From Pacificimonas flava (GTDB lineage Bacteria > Pseudomonadota > Alphaproteobacteria > Sphingomonadales > Sphingomonadaceae): a stretch of DNA of 64,000 bases. The stretch lies in the NCBI RefSeq assembly GCF_000342165.1, contig NZ_AMRV01000002.1, positions 372,001 to 436,000 of the forward strand. The letters run 5' to 3'. This document shows, piece by piece, positions 63,846 through 64,000 of the stretch. The first letter of the stretch is position 1; each line of letters opens with the position of its first letter. The translations under genes were made by a program, and so were the position numbers. Under the pieces are notes generated by a model, which saw only the letters and a program-made list of their open reading frames with translations, did no database searches and was not told where the DNA came from.

Positions 63846-64000
63846 ATGGACCTGATCGTCGATACCGCGCGCCGCCGCCTGTCCTTCGGGGGCGCCGACA
63901 TGGACTGTCTGATCGGTCGCGGCGGCGCGGTACCGGCGGGCACGAAGGAAGAGGGGGACGGCGCGACACCGCTGGGACGCTGGCCGCTTCTGACGGTGCT
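63846..64000 (+). CDS. L,D-transpeptidase (YkuD-like), N-terminal part (cut by window edge)
   Basis: The visible 51 residues (MDLIVDTARRRLSFGGADMD, then CLIGRGG...GTKEEGDGATPLGRWPLL) match the start of YkuD-type L,D-transpeptidases, where a GxxGxxx-KxEGDGxTPxG segment precedes the catalytic HxxxC(G)C region. The catalytic cysteine lies beyond the window. Such enzymes cross-link peptidoglycan or attach lipoproteins to it. No signal peptide is seen in this part. Confidence 0.7.
   Translation, partial: MDLIVDTARRRLSFGGADMDCLIGRGGAVPAGTKEEGDGATPLGRWPLLTV

Overview
The window is GC-rich, densely packed chromosomal DNA from an alphaproteobacterium, most likely a member of the Sphingomonadales. The supporting signs are the gene neighbourhoods thrS-infC, cobT/cobS/J-protein/bolA, hemC-hemD-Mic60 and rsmB-rpe-heparinase-purH, a Pseudomonas-type isocitrate lyase beside an ScfR/RamB-like regulator, and many 4-base ATGA stop/start overlaps. 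No rRNA, CRISPR array, intact insertion sequence or prophage was seen. The genus assignment is inference. Start sites were chosen from ribosome-binding sites, family length and overlaps.

1-9.9 kb: the 5' part of a TonB-dependent receptor with a DUF2946 protein, an HPP membrane protein that ends where CBS domains usually begin, an HSL-family esterase overlapping rppH, a CPA1 antiporter, an old-yellow-enzyme reductase, and thrS-infC. infC uses an ATT start. 9.9-23 kb: nadB with an orphan ABC ATPase, a host-attachment-family protein, serS-surE-nlpD, lipid-metabolism-type genes (alpha/beta hydrolase, acyl-CoA dehydrogenase), a PBP activator, and rsmI-yraN-gshB. 23-29.4 kb: small membrane and periplasmic proteins, a phytase-like esterase, recQ, a glycine-zipper protein and cobT.

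29.4-34.3 kb is the most unusual stretch. cobT and cobS lie on the minus strand but are separated by an AT-rich island carrying a two-gene plus-strand operon (HipA-like kinase and DUF3037 protein), then a small lipoprotein. Directly after the cobS stop lies an array of 19-bp repeats, several of which form small hairpins with compensating base changes. A J-domain protein and bolA follow.

34.3-47 kb: ribA, xthA, lolA, a trimeric autotransporter built from exact 378-bp modules, a cyclophilin, ftsK and a UbiH-type hydroxylase. The convergent space between ubiH and the ScfR-like regulator has been expanded into about three roughly 240-bp tandem copies that contain decayed copies of gene ends. 47-64 kb: aceA with a small partner, a proteostasis operon (CnoX-like thioredoxin, LON-domain protein, Trm112 protein), tRNA-Gly(GCC), Mic60-hemD-hemC, tsaD-gpsA, an SdhAF4-like protein, an SDR, rsmB (apparent CTG start), rpe, a heparinase-like protein, purH, zntB, tRNA-Thr(TGT) and the start of an L,D-transpeptidase.

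Most genes are housekeeping (translation, NAD, glutathione, haem, riboflavin, purine and cobalt-chelation metabolism, envelope assembly). Candidate novelty is concentrated in the HipA/DUF3037 island, the cobS-proximal hairpin array, the ubiH-scfR tandem expansion, and a terminator-like structure upstream of ftsK.
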